Below, in pieces: positions 9,120-17,358 of a stretch of DNA of 64,000 nucleotides. The notes below the pieces were generated by a model, which was not told where the DNA came from, did not search any database, and saw nothing but the letters and a program-made list of their open reading frames with translations. The stretch spans positions 124,001 to 188,000 of the forward strand of contig CAKSYX010000001.1 in the NCBI GenBank assembly GCA_934525065.1. The letters run 5' to 3'. Position 1 is the first letter of the stretch. The number at the start of each line of letters is the position of its first letter. Origin of the DNA: an uncultured Eubacteriales bacterium (GTDB lineage Bacteria; Bacillota; Clostridia; Oscillospirales; Acutalibacteraceae). Made by a program: the position numbers and the translations under genes.

Positions 9120-10131
9120 CGGCAAAATCAAAAAGAAGCAATTCGGCAAGTTTCCGGCAGGAATCCATATCTCGCTCATCCGCAACGCTTGTTGCAGAGT
9201 GGATATACCTGCAAGGCAAAGAAACGGTGATAGTATACACGCCGCCTCTGCTCTTGTGAATTGAGCCTGCATCATTTCCGCCGGCAACAGCCGTTTTAAC
9301 CTGACAAGCAACACCGTTTTCTTCGGCCACTTTGAAAGCGCGCCTGAAAAGCCTGCGGTCATAAACTGTTGACCTGTCCATGAATGAAATTACCGCGCCA
9401 TTTGAAAGAAGGCAAACAGCGTTTTCGTCGCTTACACCAGCAACATCTGAGGCAGTCGTTGCCTCAAGAACGATCGCATAGTCCGGGTCAACGGAATATG
9501 CTGCAGCAGCCGAACCGCGCAGACCAACCTCCTCCTGAACAAGAAAAACATAATATGCGTCATATTCTGTTTCTTTTTCAATCATGTCAAGCATAACAGT
9601 GCAGCCGAAACGGTCGTCAAGTGCCTTTGCTTTGACTTTATTTTCTCCGAATTTTTCAAAAGAAGAGATAAAATAAGCACTGTCACCAACCGAAACATAT
9701 TTTTCGGCTTCTTCTTTGCTTGAAGCACCAATGTCAATATAAAGTTTTGAAACCGGCGGAACCTTTCCTTCGTCCGCCTTGTCAGTTAAATGAATCGGTT
9801 TAAGTCCAATTACACCCGGGACTCCTTTTTCGCCGACTGTAACTGTACGCCCCGCAATGACTTTTTTGTCAATTCCGCCAACCGCTTCAAAACGTAAAAA
9901 GCCTTCATCGGTAATATAAGTAATTATAAAGCCAACCTCGTCCATATGCGCTGTCAGCATAACCTTGTTTTTAGGAGCCTTTCTGCCCTTTTTGAAAGCA
10001 ATGACATTGCCGAGTGGGTCAACTTTGCATTCACATTTCCCCTTAATTCTTTCAAGTATAAACTCGCGTACCTTTTCCTCACGTCCTGAAGTACCGTTAA
10101 GTTCACAAAGCGTTTTTAGAGTTTCAAGCAT
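9103..10131 (-). CDS. M42 family metallopeptidase (glutamyl aminopeptidase type)
   Basis: 342 residues from the ATG at 10131 (MLETLKTLCELNGTSGREE, the usual N-terminus of the family). Metal and catalytic motifs are all present: AHMDEVGF, LDDRFGC, the catalytic pair in VQEEVGLRGS, and the C-terminal His in CRYIHSATSVAD. M42 enzymes are cytoplasmic, cobalt- or zinc-dependent aminopeptidases that assemble into tetrahedral dodecamers and finish peptide breakdown. The start overlaps the end of a second M42 gene by 8 bases. Two adjacent, diverged M42 genes suggest a hetero-oligomer or two specificities, which is known for some clostridial and archaeal M42 sets and here is inference. Confidence 0.92.
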   Translation of the reverse strand: MLETLKTLCELNGTSGREEKVREFILERIKGKCECKVDPLGNVIAFKKGRKAPKNKVMLTAHMDEVGFIITYITDEGFLRFEAVGGIDKKVIAGRTVTVGEKGVPGVIGLKPIHLTDKADEGKVPPVSKLYIDIGASSKEEAEKYVSVGDSAYFISSFEKFGENKVKAKALDDRFGCTVMLDMIEKETEYDAYYVFLVQEEVGLRGSAAAAYSVDPDYAIVLEATTASDVAGVSDENAVCLLSNGAVISFMDRSTVYDRRLFRRAFKVAEENGVACQVKTAVAGGNDAGSIHKSRGGVYTITVSLPCRYIHSATSVADERDMDSCRKLAELLLFDFADAEAL

Positions 10132-11149
10132 CGAGTTCAGTCTCCTTTTTAAGAATGTATCCGACAATAAGCTTCGCCGTGTTTTCGATGTCGGCAAGGT
10201 CAACAACTTCAACCTGAGTATGCATGTTTCTTTCCGGAATTGAAAGTAAGGCCGTCTTTACACCGCCGCGCGCGATATTGATAACATCAGCATTTGTGCC
10301 TGTGCGTCCGCTCATAACGTCATGCTGATACGGGATTTCGTTATCTTTTGCAATCTGAACAAGTTCGAGCATAAGATTTCTGTCAAGTGTCGGAGAAATT
10401 CCGATTGAAGGACCCTTTGAAAGTTCATTTGCCTCGGTCTTATCACAATGCGGATCCAAGCCGAACCCAACGTCAACAGCGATGGCCACATCGCTGTTGG
10501 CAGTATAAGCGGCAGCCCGTGCACCGGAACCGCCAACTTCCTCCTGCGAAGAAAGCTGTATCATGACTTTGCAATTCTTCAATTTGTCGTGAACAGCCTC
10601 AACAGCAAGAATCAAAGCTGCGGCACCGCACCTGTCGTCAAGGGCAGGACTTGCTATTCTGTTTCCGAGAAGCGTAAGCTGTTCGGAAGCAACTGTAATC
10701 CTGTCACCGATGCTGACCGCTTTTTGGGCTTCTTGTTTTGAAAGGCCGATATCGACAGAGAGACTTTTGACTTCGACACCTTTTTCCTGGTCTTCTTTTG
10801 TCACAAGGTGCGGTGGGGTTGAACAAATTATGCCGAGGAGCGGCCTTTTTCCGTGTACCGTTACTTTAGCACCGACAAGTACGCGGGCATCGACGCCTCC
10901 GGCCGCAGAAACAAGCAAAAATCCTTTTTCATCAATACCTCTGACAATTAGTCCGATACGGTCAATATGAGCATCAAGCAGAATTTTGAAGTTTCCGTTT
11001 CCAACGGTACCGACAAGTGAGCCGAGCCTGTCCGTATGAATAGTCATATATTTTGAAAGATATCCTTCGGCAACGTTGCGGGCTTCAAGCTCATCTCCCG
11101 GCGTTCCGCCAGCTTTTGCAAGTGAAAAGCAAAGCTCTTTAACTTTCAT
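10124..11149 (-). CDS. M42 family metallopeptidase, first of a tandem pair
   Basis: 341 residues. The metal-site motifs are kept but drifted: DAHIDRIGL in place of the commoner AHMDEVG, LDDRCGAA, the catalytic pair in SQEEVGGSGARA, VDVGFGLDP, and RNMHTQVEVVD with the last metal-binding His. It should be a cytoplasmic aminopeptidase. The ATG has an AGAGGTGA ribosome site, and a TTGATT-17-TATAAT promoter lies just upstream (11189-11217), so this is the first gene of a run of about ten same-strand genes that reaches prmC. It overlaps the next M42 gene by 8 bases. Compared with its partner, the changed residues around the first His could shift specificity. Confidence 0.9.
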   Translation of the reverse strand: MKVKELCFSLAKAGGTPGDELEARNVAEGYLSKYMTIHTDRLGSLVGTVGNGNFKILLDAHIDRIGLIVRGIDEKGFLLVSAAGGVDARVLVGAKVTVHGKRPLLGIICSTPPHLVTKEDQEKGVEVKSLSVDIGLSKQEAQKAVSIGDRITVASEQLTLLGNRIASPALDDRCGAAALILAVEAVHDKLKNCKVMIQLSSQEEVGGSGARAAAYTANSDVAIAVDVGFGLDPHCDKTEANELSKGPSIGISPTLDRNLMLELVQIAKDNEIPYQHDVMSGRTGTNADVINIARGGVKTALLSIPERNMHTQVEVVDLADIENTAKLIVGYILKKETELDA

Positions 11150-11188
11150 TAACAGTCACCTCTGATTTTCCAAAAATAGTATCGTTTT

Positions 11189-11217
11189 ATTATACACATT
11201 TCGAGCAAAAAAATCAA
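11189..11217 (-). promoter_or_regulatory. Candidate sigma-A promoter of the M42-to-prmC operon
   Basis: On the minus strand, TTGATT at 11217-11212 and TATAAT at 11194-11189 are separated by 17 bases. It starts right after the secG terminator and points into the first M42 gene 40 bases on. Confidence 0.7.
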
Positions 11218-11253
11218 GAAAAAAACTCCCTCCGGAAACCGAAAGGAGTTTTT
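11218..11253 (-). terminator. Intrinsic terminator of secG
   Basis: On the minus strand a stem AAACTCC / GGAGTTT, extended by A-T pairs around a CGGTTTCCG-containing loop, is followed by a run of seven T. It lies just after the secG stop. Confidence 0.85.
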
Positions 11254-11265
11254 CATATAAACAGA

Positions 11266-11517
11266 TTATCTTTTGAAAAGAACCAGCAAAGAAGATACAA
11301 GAGCAAGAACAAAAAAAAGTGTTCCGAAAATCTTTGTATACTTTGCAAGCTTTGCCTCCATAGTCCTGCCCTTATTCTTTCCGAAGAAGCTGTCGGCGGC
11401 ACCGGCGATTGCACCGGAAAGACCTTCCTGCTTGCTTTCCTGAAGAAGAACAAGAACAATGATAACCAAGGCCACAAGAATAACAATTATTGACAAAACA
11501 TACTGAAGAGCAGTCAT
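11266..11517 (-). CDS. secG: Preprotein translocase subunit SecG
   Basis: 83 residues, the normal size. Two membrane helices (about 5-25 and 60-80) flank a conserved cytoplasmic loop with LQESKQEGLSGAIAG and FFGKNKGRTMEAKL. SecG joins SecYE to ease protein export across the membrane. An ATG with GGAGG at the right distance and a TTGACA-18-TAAAAT promoter precede it, and a terminator follows, so it can be transcribed alone although it stands after clpX. The short hydrophobic sequence and the loop motif make the call firm. Confidence 0.95.
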   Translation of the reverse strand: MTALQYVLSIIVILVALVIIVLVLLQESKQEGLSGAIAGAADSFFGKNKGRTMEAKLAKYTKIFGTLFFVLALVSSLLVLFKR

Positions 11518-11547
11518 GATTCAACCTCCACATTTTTTTACCAGAGT

Positions 11548-11577
11548 ATTTTAACACAATCCCTCCGGGAATGTCAA
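11548..11577 (-). promoter_or_regulatory. Candidate sigma-A promoter of secG
   Basis: Minus strand TTGACA (11577-11572), 18 bases, TAAAAT (11553-11548). The -35 box touches the 3' end of clpX. Confidence 0.7.
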
Positions 11578-11580
11578 TAC

Positions 11581-12882
11581 TCAATCCATATTTTTTGCAA
11601 TAAAGCCGTTTGCTCGCTTGTTTCCGGCAGCATGAGAAGGTCCGTTATGCTCAAAAACAGGTTCGCCGCCACCCTCAACAACCTCACGGGTAATCGTAAT
11701 TTTTGAAACTGTCGGGTCGGAAGGAACATCAAACATATATTTCATCAAAACCTTTTCGAATTCAGAGCGAAGCCCTCTTGCGCCGGTATTGGTTTCAAGC
11801 GTCTTTTCTGCAATCGCTTCAAGAGCACCGTCCGTAAACTCAAGATCAACGCCATCCATAGAAAACATATATTTATACTGCTTAACAAGCGCATTTTTCG
11901 GCTCGGTAACGATGCGTACAAGTGCCTTTTTATCAAGTGAATGCAACGCAGTTATAACCGGCAGACGACCGACAAGCTCAGGAATCAAGCCATACTTCAC
12001 AAGGTCATGGTGCACCACTTGAAGCATCAGCTTTCCGGCCTGAACTTCTTCCTTAGTTCTGATTTTTGCACCAAAGCCAAGGCCGGAATTGCCCATCCTT
12101 TTTTCAACAACCTTTTCAATTCCGTCAAAAGCACCGGCACATATGAAAAGAATGTTCGTTGTGTCGATCTGAATAAATTCCTGCTGCGGATGCTTTCTTC
12201 CTCCCTGCGGCGGAACATTTGAAACTGTTCCCTCAAGAATTTTCAAAAGAGCCTGCTGAACGCCTTCGCCGCTGACATCACGCGTGATTGATGTGCTTTC
12301 GGACTTGCGCGAAATTTTGTCGATCTCATCGACGTATATAATTCCGCGTTCAGCCTTCTCAACATCATAATCAGCAGCCTGAATAAGGCGCAGAAGAATA
12401 TTCTCAACATCTTCACCGACATATCCGGCTTCGGTCAGCGTTGTGGCGTCCGCAATTGCAAACGGAACATCCAGAATTTTTGCAAGCGTCTGAGCGAGCA
12501 TTGTTTTGCCGACGCCGGTGGGTCCGAGCATTAAAATATTGCTTTTTGAAACCTCAACATCAGACTTATTCTTTGAATATATTCGCTTATAGTGGTTATA
12601 AACAGCGACACTGAGCGTCCGTTTCGCTTCATCCTGTCCGATAACATATTCATCAAGCCTGGCTTTGATTTCGTGCGGCTTAGGAAGTAAATCAAAATCA
12701 GACTCCTCGCCTACTACAAACTTGGAGCGCGGCTCCTCGTCAATGATTGACCGACAAATGCCAATGCATTCGTCACAAATATAAACCCCCGGGCCTGCAA
12801 TCAGCGTTCCAACCTCACCTTGAAGCTTTCCGCAGAAAGAGCAGCGGATCGGTTTATCTTTGTTTTCGTCATCTCTTGCCAT
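11581..12882 (-). CDS. clpX: ATP-dependent Clp protease ATP-binding subunit ClpX
   Basis: 433 residues from ATG 12882. An N-terminal C4 zinc finger (CSFCGK ... CDECI) comes first, then the AAA+ core with Walker A GPTGVGKT, Walker B IIYVDEIDK, sensor regions and the C-terminal small domain (TGARGLRSEFEKVLM). The IGF-type loop that docks onto ClpP is represented by SGLGFGAKIRT. ClpX unfolds tagged proteins and feeds them into ClpP in the cytoplasm. It lies 22 bases after clpP, in the classical tig-clpP-clpX order. The ribosome site AAGAGGT is about ten bases upstream. An in-frame upstream extension overlaps clpP and is not needed. Confidence 0.97.
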   Translation of the reverse strand: MARDDENKDKPIRCSFCGKLQGEVGTLIAGPGVYICDECIGICRSIIDEEPRSKFVVGEESDFDLLPKPHEIKARLDEYVIGQDEAKRTLSVAVYNHYKRIYSKNKSDVEVSKSNILMLGPTGVGKTMLAQTLAKILDVPFAIADATTLTEAGYVGEDVENILLRLIQAADYDVEKAERGIIYVDEIDKISRKSESTSITRDVSGEGVQQALLKILEGTVSNVPPQGGRKHPQQEFIQIDTTNILFICAGAFDGIEKVVEKRMGNSGLGFGAKIRTKEEVQAGKLMLQVVHHDLVKYGLIPELVGRLPVITALHSLDKKALVRIVTEPKNALVKQYKYMFSMDGVDLEFTDGALEAIAEKTLETNTGARGLRSEFEKVLMKYMFDVPSDPTVSKITITREVVEGGGEPVFEHNGPSHAAGNKRANGFIAKNMD

Positions 12883-12904
12883 CAATAAATACCTCTTAGT
12901 AAGT

Positions 12905-13486
12905 TTATCTCTTGTAAAGAATCTTGTCAACAAGACCGTAATCAAGGGCTTCTTCCGCGGTCATGAAATTGTCGCGGTCAGTGTCCTGTGCGATAATTTC
13001 GATCGGCTTGCCGGTGTTTTCGGCAAGAATTTTGTTGAGTCTTGCCTTGGTTTTCAAAATCTGCTCGGCAACTATCTGAATCTCGGTAGCCTGACCCTTT
13101 GCACCACCGGAGGGCTGATGAATCATGATCTCGCTGTTCGGCAGGGCGAAACGCTTTCCCTTTGCGCCGGAAGAGAGCAGAAATGCTCCCATGCTTGCGG
13201 CAAGTCCCATGCAAATTGTTGAAACGTCACATTTGATATACTGCATGGTATCATAAATTGCAAGTCCCGCAGTTACGGAGCCGCCCGGGCTGTTGATATA
13301 AAAGCTAATGTCCTTCTCCGAATCCTGACTTTCGAGGAAAAGGAGCTGAGCCACAACAAGGCTGGCTGTCGTGTCGTTAACTTCATCGGAGAGAACAATA
13401 ATACGATCGTTGAGAAGTCTTGAAAAAATATCGTACTGACGCTCACCGCGGTTGGTTTGTTCAATGACATACGGTACAAGTGCCAT
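12905..13486 (-). CDS. clpP: ATP-dependent Clp protease proteolytic subunit ClpP
   Basis: 193 residues, the standard size. The catalytic triad is complete: Ser in GLAASMGAFLL, His in MIHQPSGGAKGQA and Asp in DTDRDNFM. The N-terminal LVPYVIEQTNRGERQYDI is the conserved axial region. ClpP forms a double heptameric ring that degrades proteins delivered by ClpX or ClpC. A strong AAGGAGG precedes the ATG. It follows tig with a 116-base gap that contains a GC-rich hairpin without a T tract. Confidence 0.98.
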   Translation of the reverse strand: MALVPYVIEQTNRGERQYDIFSRLLNDRIIVLSDEVNDTTASLVVAQLLFLESQDSEKDISFYINSPGGSVTAGLAIYDTMQYIKCDVSTICMGLAASMGAFLLSSGAKGKRFALPNSEIMIHQPSGGAKGQATEIQIVAEQILKTKARLNKILAENTGKPIEIIAQDTDRDNFMTAEEALDYGLVDKILYKR

Positions 13487-13521
13487 AAATATGCCTCCTT
13501 AGACTGTTATAGTGTTATGCA

Positions 13522-13551
13522 CCGGTGCCGCGCAATGAAGCGCAACACCGG
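13522..13551 (-). other. GC-rich hairpin between tig and clpP
   Basis: CCGGTG/CACCGG and GCGC/GCGC arms enclose a six-base loop, with a two-base internal loop between the stems. No T tract follows on the minus strand, so it is not a normal terminator. It could be a processing or stability element that sets different tig and clpP mRNA levels (inference). Confidence 0.5.
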
Positions 13552-13602
13552 CGTTTGAGTTTATTGTTGGAAACTGGGCCAAAGCTTAAACAGAACAGAG
13601 AA

Positions 13603-14940
13603 TTATTCCGCGCTTTCGGCAGGCTCTTCAGCCTTTTCCTTTGAAGAAGCCTTAGGCTTCCTTGCGGTTGTGACCTTGGCGTTTTCACGTACAAAGTCAA
13701 CAGCCTTATCAATTGCCAGGTCCTTTTTGAGATCTTCAGCAGAAATAATCTTTTTGATCTGATCAAGTTCCATCTGATACTGAGAAGCAAACTTATTATA
13801 TTCCTTCTCAACGTCTTCATCAGAAACCTCGATGCCCTCAAGCTCAACGATTTTCTCAAGCGCAAGGCGGATTTTAACCTGCTTTTCAGCATCGGGCTTT
13901 GTCTGCTCCCTGTACTGCTCAACGGTCATGCCCATATACTTGAGGTAGTTTTCAAAGCCGATGCCCTGAGAGGAAAGTCTGTAATCAATGTCCTTGATCT
14001 GGTTGTCAAGTTCGGTTTCAACCATAACGTCCGGAATTTCGGCAACAACATTTTCAGCAAGCTTTTCAAAAATCTGAGTTCTGATTTCGCGCTCGTTTTC
14101 GGCTTCCTTCTGCTTTTTGATCTCGTCAACAATGCTCTTTTTGAGTGCATCAACGGTATCACAGTCGGCTGCATCCTGAGCAAACTCGTCGTCAACCTCG
14201 GGAAGCTGCTTTTCCTTGATTTCATGGAGCTTGATTTTGAACACAGCTGCCTTGCCGGCAAGCTCGGGAGCGTACTCTTCGGGGAAAGTTACATTTACGT
14301 CAAACTCGTCGCCGCTGTTGTGTCCGATGATCTGATCTTCAAAACCGGGAATGAATGAGCCGGAGCCGATCGTAAGCTCATATTCTTCAGCCTTGCCGCC
14401 TTCAAAAGCAACGCCGTCAACAAAGCCTTCAAAATCAATGACTGCAATGTCTCCGTCTTTGACGGCACGATCTTCAACAGAAACGATTCTTGCGTTTCTT
14501 TCAACAAGCTCATCGAGCTTGGCTTTAACTTCCTCATCAGTCGCTTCAACCTTTTTCTTGGTTGCTTTGAGTTCCTTATATGCCTTCAGTTCGATTTCAG
14601 GCTTTACAAAAACTTCAATTGAAAGTTCAACGCCTTCTGCGCCGATCGACTTAATATCGGCCGACTTGGTTCCGACAACTTCAAGACCGGCTTCCTTGAT
14701 TGCGCCTTCAACGGCATCGGGATAGCAGATATCAAGAGCGTCTTCATAAAGGAAACCCTTGCCGTAGAAATTCTCAGCCATTTTTCTTGTGACCTTGCCC
14801 TTACGGAAACCGGGAAGAGAAATGCGGTTTTTCTGCTTTGCAAAAGCCTTGACCTGAGCGGCCTCAAAATCCTCGGCGCTGATTTCAACCTCAAGGGTGT
14901 AAAGATTAGTGTCTGTCTTGTTTGATGATTTTAAACTCAT
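13603..14940 (-). CDS. tig: Trigger factor (ribosome-associated chaperone)
   Basis: 445 residues from ATG 14940 with AAGGAG before it. The N-terminal ribosome-binding domain carries the signature LPGFRKGKV (canonical GFRxGKxP; here the last position is Val-Thr instead of Val-Pro). An FKBP-type PPIase domain follows (GDIAVIDFEGFVDG, GSFIPGFEDQIIG), then the long helical C-terminal arms and a basic, Lys/Ala-rich tail (TARKPKASSKEKAEE). It folds nascent chains at the ribosome exit. Two TATAAT-like boxes lie upstream at about 15007-15012 and 15028-15033 on the minus strand, but their -35 matches are weak. It starts the tig-clpP-clpX block. Confidence 0.96.
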   Translation of the reverse strand: MSLKSSNKTDTNLYTLEVEISAEDFEAAQVKAFAKQKNRISLPGFRKGKVTRKMAENFYGKGFLYEDALDICYPDAVEGAIKEAGLEVVGTKSADIKSIGAEGVELSIEVFVKPEIELKAYKELKATKKKVEATDEEVKAKLDELVERNARIVSVEDRAVKDGDIAVIDFEGFVDGVAFEGGKAEEYELTIGSGSFIPGFEDQIIGHNSGDEFDVNVTFPEEYAPELAGKAAVFKIKLHEIKEKQLPEVDDEFAQDAADCDTVDALKKSIVDEIKKQKEAENEREIRTQIFEKLAENVVAEIPDVMVETELDNQIKDIDYRLSSQGIGFENYLKYMGMTVEQYREQTKPDAEKQVKIRLALEKIVELEGIEVSDEDVEKEYNKFASQYQMELDQIKKIISAEDLKKDLAIDKAVDFVRENAKVTTARKPKASSKEKAEEPAESAE

Positions 14941-15064
14941 TTTTCTGCTCCTTTTTTCAAACGGGTAAGTTGCACATGGCAGGCAACCGCCCGACCATAC
15001 AAACCCATTATACATTTTAACCATGGTATTATATCAGCATTTATTTAAAATTACCATAGATTTT

Positions 15065-15757
15065 TCAAAATTTTCCGATAAATTTCGGACAAAAGCCGAG
15101 ATGATCGGCCGAAACAAGGTCAAAACCGATTCCGTCAAGCTCACCCGTAAAGGCACTTTTAGTTGAAGCACCGTGAAGATGGCCGTAATAGCAGCGTTTT
15201 ATCCCGCTTTCTCTGAGAACATCCATCATCTCTTCGCAGCATTGAGAAACAGTTACCGGAGGGTAATGCAAAAACACAATGATTTCGCCGCCGAGCTTTT
15301 TTCCGGCTTCAATAGAAAGTCGCAGTCTTCCTGCTTCGCGGAGAAGAACCTTCTTGTCGCTGTCATTTTCAGCGTCAAAAAACCAGCCGCGGCTGCCGCA
15401 TATTGTGGTGTCACCAAAACGGTAAGCATTATTGAAGAGAATCGAAAGCGAATCAAAACCGTTTTCTTTAATAAATGCATCCATTTTTTTCTTTGTGTTC
15501 CACCAATAATCGTGGTTTCCCTTCATCATAAGCTTTTTTCCGGGAAGAGAATCAAGAAAAGAGAAGTCCTTCTTCGCGCCTTCAAGGCTCATTGCCCAGG
15601 AAATGTCTCCCGGAATTACAACGACATCATCCTCGGAAACAAGATTTCTCCAGTTCTTTTCAAGACGCGGAACATAATCGCTCCAACCCCTAAAAACATC
15701 CATAGGTTTGTCGGTATCGAACGAAAGATGAGTGTCACCGATTGCAAAAATATTCAT
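15065..15757 (-). CDS. Calcineurin-like metallophosphoesterase
   Basis: 230 residues. The metal-site motifs are in order: GDTHLS, GDISWAM, KGNHDYWW, LHYPPV and YGHLHG. Such two-metal phosphoesterases are cytoplasmic; the substrate cannot be told from the sequence, and there is no sign of a signal peptide. I choose ATG 15757, which has GGAGGAC seven bases before it, over an upstream in-frame start. It follows thrC after 54 bases on the same strand and may be the last gene of the rnhB-yraN-dipeptidase-thrC unit. No convincing terminator is seen after it, only an A/T-rich gap before the tig promoter region. Confidence 0.85.
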   Translation of the reverse strand: MNIFAIGDTHLSFDTDKPMDVFRGWSDYVPRLEKNWRNLVSEDDVVVIPGDISWAMSLEGAKKDFSFLDSLPGKKLMMKGNHDYWWNTKKKMDAFIKENGFDSLSILFNNAYRFGDTTICGSRGWFFDAENDSDKKVLLREAGRLRLSIEAGKKLGGEIIVFLHYPPVTVSQCCEEMMDVLRESGIKRCYYGHLHGASTKSAFTGELDGIGFDLVSADHLGFCPKFIGKF

Positions 15758-15811
15758 TTCCGTCCTCCTGCAAACCCACAAAAAGTCGATAAACCCTCTT
15801 GGAAAATATTC

Positions 15812-17308
15812 TTATATGCCGAGCATATCATAAACCGCGTGAGCCATCTCTTCTTTGTTACAGCATGACGTGAAACGCGGAGTCTTTCCTTTAAGAGAGG
15901 AAAGCTGCTTCGGACATTCGACCCCTGTTTTTTTAATGAGAAGCTCAACCTGTTCAAATTCATCGGCATCGCACGGTTCACTTCCGGAAAGTGCTTTAAG
16001 AACAGAAGCCGAGAACTTATAAGGATTAGCAGTTGATGCTATGACCGTGGGCGTTTTATCGCCGGTTTCCGCAACATAATCTTGATACACCTTAACTGCA
16101 ACGGCAGTATGGGTATCAATGAGATATCCATGCTTTTCAAACGTTTCGGCAATAGTCTGATTTGTCTCTTCGTCATCACAGCAACCCGCGGCAAAAAGCT
16201 CAAAAATTTGCTCTTTAACCTCGTCGGTAACTTCGTATTTGCCATCACCTGAAAGCGAATCCATCCATTCTTTCACGAGAGAATCATTTTCTCCGCAAAG
16301 ATGAAAAAGAAGCCTTTCAAGATTGGACGAGATAAGAATATCCATCGAAGGAGACTCGGTCGTATAGAACTTTCTGTTTTTGTCATATTTTCCGTCGGCA
16401 AAAAAGTCAGTCAGAACATTATTGGAGTTTGAAGCGCAAATTAGCTTTTTAATGGGCACGCCCATTTTTTTGGCGTAATAAGCCGCAAGAATGTTTCCGA
16501 AGTTACCGGTCGGGACAACAACGTTGATCTCATCACCATTCTTGATTGTTTTGTTTTCAATCATATCACAATATGCGCCGACATAATAAACTATCTGCGG
16601 AACAAGCCTGCCCCAGTTAATTGAATTAGCCGAAGAAAACATCATGTTGTTCTCATCAAGCTTTTTTATGACAGCGGGATCTGTGAAGATTGACTTAACG
16701 CCGCTTTGTGCATCGTCAAAATTACCGTTGATTGCGCAGACACCGACGTTGCCGCCCTCCTGCGTTGTCATCTGAAGTTTTTGCATCGGACTCACACCGT
16801 CGTTCGGATAAAAGACCATGATCTTGGTTTTGTCAACATCCTTAAAGCCTTCAAGGGCTGCCTTGCCGGTGTCCCCGGAGGTAGCAACAAGAATGACAAT
16901 GGTTTTATCGGCAACCGTCTTTTTTGCCGAAACAGTAAGAAGATACGGCAAAAGCTGAAGTGCCATGTCCTTGAATGCACAGGTTGGACCGCGCCAAAGC
17001 TCGAGGACCTCAACTCCGGGTTCAAGGGTTTTAATCGGAGCAATTTTTTCACTGCTGAACTTGCCTTTTGCGTATGCACCGTTCACACAGTATTCAAGCT
17101 CATCATCGGTAAAATCCGTTAAAAAGAGAGAAAGTACCTTCTTTGCTCTTTCAATGTAGCTTTTTCCGAGAAGCGACCCAATAAAATCTTTATTTATGAC
17201 CGGCAATTCCTTTGGAACAAAAAGTCCGCCGTCTTTTGAAATACCGTGAGCGATTGCATCAGCCGATGAAACGCTGACACCCTTATCTCTTGTGCTGGTA
17301 TAAAGCAT
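15812..17308 (-). CDS. thrC: Threonine synthase
   Basis: 498 residues, the long type. The start MLYTSTRDKG is typical and has GGAGG at good distance. The cofactor lysine lies in CAFKDMALQLLP, the PLP phosphate is held by ATSGDTGKAALEGF, and the segment VPTGNFGNILAAYYAKKMG is conserved. The enzyme makes threonine from O-phosphohomoserine in the cytoplasm. It follows an M19 dipeptidase by 50 bases. No homoserine kinase or dehydrogenase is in the window, so the pathway is completed elsewhere. Confidence 0.95.
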   Translation of the reverse strand: MLYTSTRDKGVSVSSADAIAHGISKDGGLFVPKELPVINKDFIGSLLGKSYIERAKKVLSLFLTDFTDDELEYCVNGAYAKGKFSSEKIAPIKTLEPGVEVLELWRGPTCAFKDMALQLLPYLLTVSAKKTVADKTIVILVATSGDTGKAALEGFKDVDKTKIMVFYPNDGVSPMQKLQMTTQEGGNVGVCAINGNFDDAQSGVKSIFTDPAVIKKLDENNMMFSSANSINWGRLVPQIVYYVGAYCDMIENKTIKNGDEINVVVPTGNFGNILAAYYAKKMGVPIKKLICASNSNNVLTDFFADGKYDKNRKFYTTESPSMDILISSNLERLLFHLCGENDSLVKEWMDSLSGDGKYEVTDEVKEQIFELFAAGCCDDEETNQTIAETFEKHGYLIDTHTAVAVKVYQDYVAETGDKTPTVIASTANPYKFSASVLKALSGSEPCDADEFEQVELLIKKTGVECPKQLSSLKGKTPRFTSCCNKEEMAHAVYDMLGI

Positions 17309-17358
17309 GGATATTCCTCCAATCTGAAAACAGTTCTCCGCTATGATATCACACTTTT

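Noticed and set aside
9120..9362. Longer N-terminus of the GNAT protein
   Set aside because: The extra 81 codons lie entirely inside the M42 peptidase gene on the same strand in another frame, and no ribosome site supports that start.
15173..15868. 231-codon plus-strand open frame
   Set aside because: Antisense to the metallophosphoesterase and thrC; low-quality composition and no ribosome site.
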